A stretch of DNA of 63,425 nt from CAJXOW01 sp964421495 (lineage in GTDB: Bacteria; Bacteroidota; Rhodothermia; Balneolales; Balneolaceae): the NCBI GenBank assembly GCA_964421495.1, contig CAYQXO010000001.1:1-63425 (forward strand). The letters are read 5' to 3'. Positions within the stretch are counted from its first letter, which is position 1; each line of letters opens with the position of its first letter. Made by a program: the position numbers and the translations under genes. Under the pieces are notes generated by a model. The model searched no databases and had not been told where the DNA came from. It worked only from the letters and a program-made list of their open reading frames with translations. This document shows positions 60,567 to 63,425 of this stretch, piece by piece.

Positions 60567-60905
60567 TATGATTAATACTAAACAACAATAAAGCAGGGGA
60601 AAATTAGTTAATGTGACTTGCCGTGTTACAATCATAAATAGTGCTATTTTACGTTAGCTCTTATAAAATGTATGGATTGGTGCAATCAGGTTGTTATCAT
60701 GTTCAAAAAATGTGTATATTTATCCTTTGGAAAGCTGGTATTTGGATTTAGTCTAAATAAGCGTAATAGTGGAAGTTTCGGGCGGCAAAACAGTGTGTGC
60801 AATTTCGGTATTTCTGAGCCTTACACAAGTGAAAAGCTTTAAACCGGTACCAGTTAAGCTTCTTTTTACTTAATCTGTCCAATTAAACCAACAAGATCCC
60901 AGTTT
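60567..60905. other. Intergenic region upstream of the suf operon
   Basis: A 339-base region with no gene. It is AT-rich and contains the 13-base palindrome described next. It should hold the suf promoter; I see no clear -35/-10 pair that I would assign. No RNA gene is apparent. Confidence 0.5.
60746..60758. promoter_or_regulatory. Palindrome ATTTAG-T-CTAAAT upstream of sufB, possible operator
   Basis: Six-base arms with a one-base spacer, 147 bases before the sufB ATG. Suf operons are usually under Fe-S or iron control, and this symmetric AT-rich site could be a regulator site. It is short, so a chance match is possible in an AT-rich region. Confidence 0.35.
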
Positions 60906-62348
60906 ATGAGTGAGACGAAAACGTTAGAATCCACTATCGGCAGTGAATACAAATATGGATTCAGTACGGATGTTGAATATGAGGATTTCCCGAAAGGTTT
61001 AAATGAAGATATTATTCGGGAGCTGTCCAGCCGTAAAGGTGAACCGGAATGGATGACCGAGTTTCGGCTGAAATCCTATCGAAGGTGGAAAGATATGTCG
61101 GAGCCTTCCTGGTTTAATGCCACGTACGAGAGTCCCGATTTTGAAAATATTCAGTATTATTCTTCTCCGAAGCAGAAAGAGAGCAAGGAGAGCCTGGACG
61201 AGGTGGATCCAAAGATACGGGAAACGTATGAAAAGCTGGGCATCCCGCTGGAGGAGCAAAAAATGTTGTCGGGAGTTGCCGTTGATGCGGTTTTTGACAG
61301 CGTATCGATATTTACGACGTTTAAAGAGAAGTTGGCAGAAGCCGGCGTCATCTTTTGTTCCATTTCCGAAGCCATTCAGGATTATCCCGAACTGGTGAAA
61401 AAATATATGGGATCGGTCGTCCCGCCGAATGACAATTTTTATGCAGCCCTCAACTCGGCGGTGTTTTCAGACGGTTCTTTTTGCTACGTACCCAAAGACA
61501 CCATCTGCCCGATGGAACTGTCTACCTATTTTCGGATTAATAACATGGATTCCGGACAGTTCGAGCGCACGTTGATCATTTGCGAGGATAACAGTCACGT
61601 AAGCTACCTGGAAGGCTGTACCGCTCCGATGTATGACAAAAATCAGTTGCATGCCGCGGTGGTTGAGCTGGTCGCCCTGGAAAATGCGGAAATTGAGTAT
61701 TCCACAATACAAAACTGGTACTCCGGCGACGAAGACGGCAAGGGCGGTATCTTCAATTTTGTGACCAAGCGAGGTCTTTGTGCGGGAGACAATTCCAAAA
61801 TCTCCTGGACCCAGCTGGAAACCGGTTCGGCCGTTACGCTGAAATATCCGAGCGTCATTTTGAAAGGTGATAACTCGATCGGCGAGTTTTATTCGGTAGC
61901 CGTTACAAATAAACGGCAGCAAGCCGATACCGGAACCAAGATGCATCACATCGGTAAAAACACCAAGAGTACGATCATTTCGAAAGGTATTTCAGCCGAC
62001 CAGTCCAATAACAGTTACCGCGGTTTGGTCAGCTTTAGCAAAAAAGCGGACGGTGCCCGCAACTATTCGCAATGCGACTCGATGCTGATTGGCCAGGAAT
62101 GCGGCGCTCATACGTTTCCCTACATAGAATCTGAAAACCCGACGGGCAAGGTAGAGCATGAAGCTTCAACCTCTCGAGTAGGGGAAGAGCAGTTGTTTTA
62201 TATGCAGCAGCGCGGACTGGATGAAGATGACGCCGTTTCCATGATTGTAAACGGATTTTGTAAAGAGGTCCTGCAGGAACTGCCGATGGAGTTTGCCGTA
62301 GAGGCCGATAAATTGTTGGATATCAAGCTCGAAGGTAGTGTTGGATAA
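60906..62348 (+). CDS. sufB: Fe-S cluster assembly protein SufB
   Basis: A 480-aa scaffold of the SUF system that assembles Fe-S clusters with SufC and SufD. Family motifs include KYGFSTDVEYEDFPKGLNED near the N-terminus, SEPSWFNATYESPDFENIQY, and YSTIQNWYSGDEDGKGGIFN, the beta-helix stretch. The C-terminal catalytic region has QCDSMLIGQECGAHTFPYIE, with the conserved Cys, and ends LKLEGSVG-like (DIKLEGSVG). The length is standard. It begins the sufBCD run. Confidence 0.96.
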   Translation: MSETKTLESTIGSEYKYGFSTDVEYEDFPKGLNEDIIRELSSRKGEPEWMTEFRLKSYRRWKDMSEPSWFNATYESPDFENIQYYSSPKQKESKESLDEVDPKIRETYEKLGIPLEEQKMLSGVAVDAVFDSVSIFTTFKEKLAEAGVIFCSISEAIQDYPELVKKYMGSVVPPNDNFYAALNSAVFSDGSFCYVPKDTICPMELSTYFRINNMDSGQFERTLIICEDNSHVSYLEGCTAPMYDKNQLHAAVVELVALENAEIEYSTIQNWYSGDEDGKGGIFNFVTKRGLCAGDNSKISWTQLETGSAVTLKYPSVILKGDNSIGEFYSVAVTNKRQQADTGTKMHHIGKNTKSTIISKGISADQSNNSYRGLVSFSKKADGARNYSQCDSMLIGQECGAHTFPYIESENPTGKVEHEASTSRVGEEQLFYMQQRGLDEDDAVSMIVNGFCKEVLQELPMEFAVEADKLLDIKLEGSVG

Positions 62349-62397
62349 GAAAATTTTTAAACGACAGTAAAGGTTAATTTCAAAAATTAAATAAAAA

Positions 62398-63165
62398 GTG
62401 TTAGAAATAAAGAATCTTCACGCAATTGTAGCCGAAGAAGGAACCGAGATCCTGAAAGGTGTGGATCTGACGATTAACAAAGGAGAGATCCATGCGGTTA
62501 TGGGTCCGAACGGAAGTGGTAAAAGCACCCTTTCAAAAGTGGTAGCCGGTCATCCCTCGTATGAGGTAACCGAAGGTGAAGTTATCTATGAAGGGGAGGA
62601 TCTGCTGGAGCTTGATCCGGATGAACGGGCTCACAAAGGGATTTTCCTGGCTTTCCAATATCCCGTGGAAGTACCGGGGGTAAGCAATAATCGCTTACTT
62701 CGCGAGGCTTATAATACAATTGCCAAGGAACAGGGAGAAGAGGAGCTCGATCCACTCCAGTTCGAGGATTATGTCAAGGAAAAGCTGGAGCTGGTCAATA
62801 TGAATCCCGACCTGCTCGACCGAAGCGTTAACGCCGGGTTTTCAGGAGGAGAGAAAAAGCGTAATGAGGTTTTCCAGATGGCCGTATTGAATCCCAAACT
62901 TTCTTTCCTGGATGAAACGGACTCAGGCCTGGATATCGATGCCTTGAAGACGGTGGCCAATGGCATCAATTCGATAGCCAACGAGGACAACGCCATCGTA
63001 TTGGTTACTCATTATCAGCGGATTCTCGAATACGTGGAGCCCGATGCGGTTCATGTAATGATGGACGGCAAGATAGCCAAATCCGGTGATAAGCAGTTGG
63101 CCTTCAAGCTCGAGGATGAAGGATACGACTGGCTCGAAAAGGAAGTTCAGGTTAACGCACAATAA
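62398..63165 (+). CDS. sufC: Fe-S cluster assembly ATPase SufC
   Basis: A 255-aa ABC-type ATPase that drives SufBD conformational change. The Walker A is GPNGSGKST at 36-44, the signature is FSGGEKKRNE, and the Walker B is SFLDETDSGLD, where the DETDSGLD form is diagnostic for SufC. FQYPVEVPGVSNNRLLREA is also family-specific. The start is GTG at 62398, 49 bases after sufB. It is followed 9 bases later by sufD. Confidence 0.96.
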   Translation: MLEIKNLHAIVAEEGTEILKGVDLTINKGEIHAVMGPNGSGKSTLSKVVAGHPSYEVTEGEVIYEGEDLLELDPDERAHKGIFLAFQYPVEVPGVSNNRLLREAYNTIAKEQGEEELDPLQFEDYVKEKLELVNMNPDLLDRSVNAGFSGGEKKRNEVFQMAVLNPKLSFLDETDSGLDIDALKTVANGINSIANEDNAIVLVTHYQRILEYVEPDAVHVMMDGKIAKSGDKQLAFKLEDEGYDWLEKEVQVNAQ

Positions 63166-63174
63166 AATTCAACA

Positions 63175-63425
63175 ATGAGTAACGCAGCAAAAGAAAACAC
63201 CCTATTAAAAGATCTTCTCAAGTACCAAACTCATCTGAATGGCCAATCTTCCTTGCTGGAAAAGATTCGCAAGCAAAGTGCGGAAAAGGTCAGAAACACT
63301 TCTTTTCCCACGCCACGGGATGAGGATTGGCGTTTTACCAATCTCAAACCGTTAACGCGAGGCGAGGATTTTGTACCGGCTTTTGATGAAACGGCTGACT
63401 ATCAAGCCTCGGATCTACGGGAATA
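63175..63425 (+). CDS. sufD: Fe-S cluster assembly protein SufD, 3' end outside window
   Basis: The N-terminal 83 residues of SufD. The translation begins MSNAAKENTLLKDLLKYQTH and reaches FPTPRDEDWRFTNLKPL, which is the SufD hallmark (P-x-x-x-x-E-D/E-W-R/K-F/Y-T). The gene is cut by the window end. It starts 9 bases after the sufC stop, completing the sufBCD order typical of the system. Confidence 0.9.
   Translation, partial: MSNAAKENTLLKDLLKYQTHLNGQSSLLEKIRKQSAEKVRNTSFPTPRDEDWRFTNLKPLTRGEDFVPAFDETADYQASDLRE

Overview
Organism and setting. The 63 kb window is gene-dense bacterial chromosome, close to 50 % GC, with intergenic gaps that are mostly short. TonB-dependent receptors, a DUF2723 membrane enzyme, a surface protein with a T9SS-like C-terminal module, a tricorn-like S41 protease and weak or absent Shine-Dalgarno sequences point to the FCB group. 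The acidic, Glu/Asp-rich housekeeping proteins (GcvH, AccB, EttA) suggest a salt-adapted member such as Balneolota/Rhodothermota. That placement is inferred from gene content only.

Layout. 1-9.1 kb: envelope genes (the 3' part of an Omp85 barrel, a lipase maturation factor, a surface protein plus TonB receptor pair, a small lipoprotein coupled to a DUF2231 membrane protein). 9.4-19.7 kb: an accessory biosynthetic region. It holds a glycosyltransferase fused to a winged-helix/nucleotidyltransferase module, a tight four-gene operon (B12-type radical SAM, methyltransferase, zinc-ribbon double methyltransferase, B12-type radical SAM), and a convergent sulfotransferase plus flippase pair. This looks like synthesis, methylation, sulfation and export of an unidentified surface molecule, and it is the best candidate for an undescribed system. 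19.9-36 kb: a frameshifted TOPRIM protein behind ybeY, DUF2723, msrB, tricorn-like protease and P1/DmpA peptidase, a VKOR fusion, ettA, two small membrane proteins, and cysC, which could supply PAPS to the sulfotransferase. 36-42.5 kb: a second TonB receptor, small membrane proteins, a pair of cytochrome-like proteins with unusual Cys-His motifs, and mltG.

42.7-50.5 kb, minus strand: a housekeeping run efp-accB-accC-gcvH-guaA-(LpoA-like protein), preceded by an NSS sodium symporter. 50.6-55.4 kb: a GH13 debranching enzyme, metG and a SpoU-type RNA methyltransferase. 55.5-63.4 kb, plus strand: greA, UDP-glucose dehydrogenase, an outer-membrane protein with a lipoprotein that carries an apparently dead caspase fold, and sufB-sufC-sufD (sufD cut by the window edge).

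Non-coding structure. Five intergenic copies of one GC-rich repeat family lie at about 11.6, 25.8, 36.1, 39.55 and 42.6 kb. Three copies of a second, hairpin-forming element sit 30-90 bases upstream of unrelated genes in the same orientation, and two of them differ by a compensatory base-pair change. A 170-base element with perfect 30-base inverted ends lies at 21.7 kb. Several perfect palindromes lie in promoter regions. I saw no tRNA, rRNA, CRISPR array, insertion sequence with transposase, or prophage.
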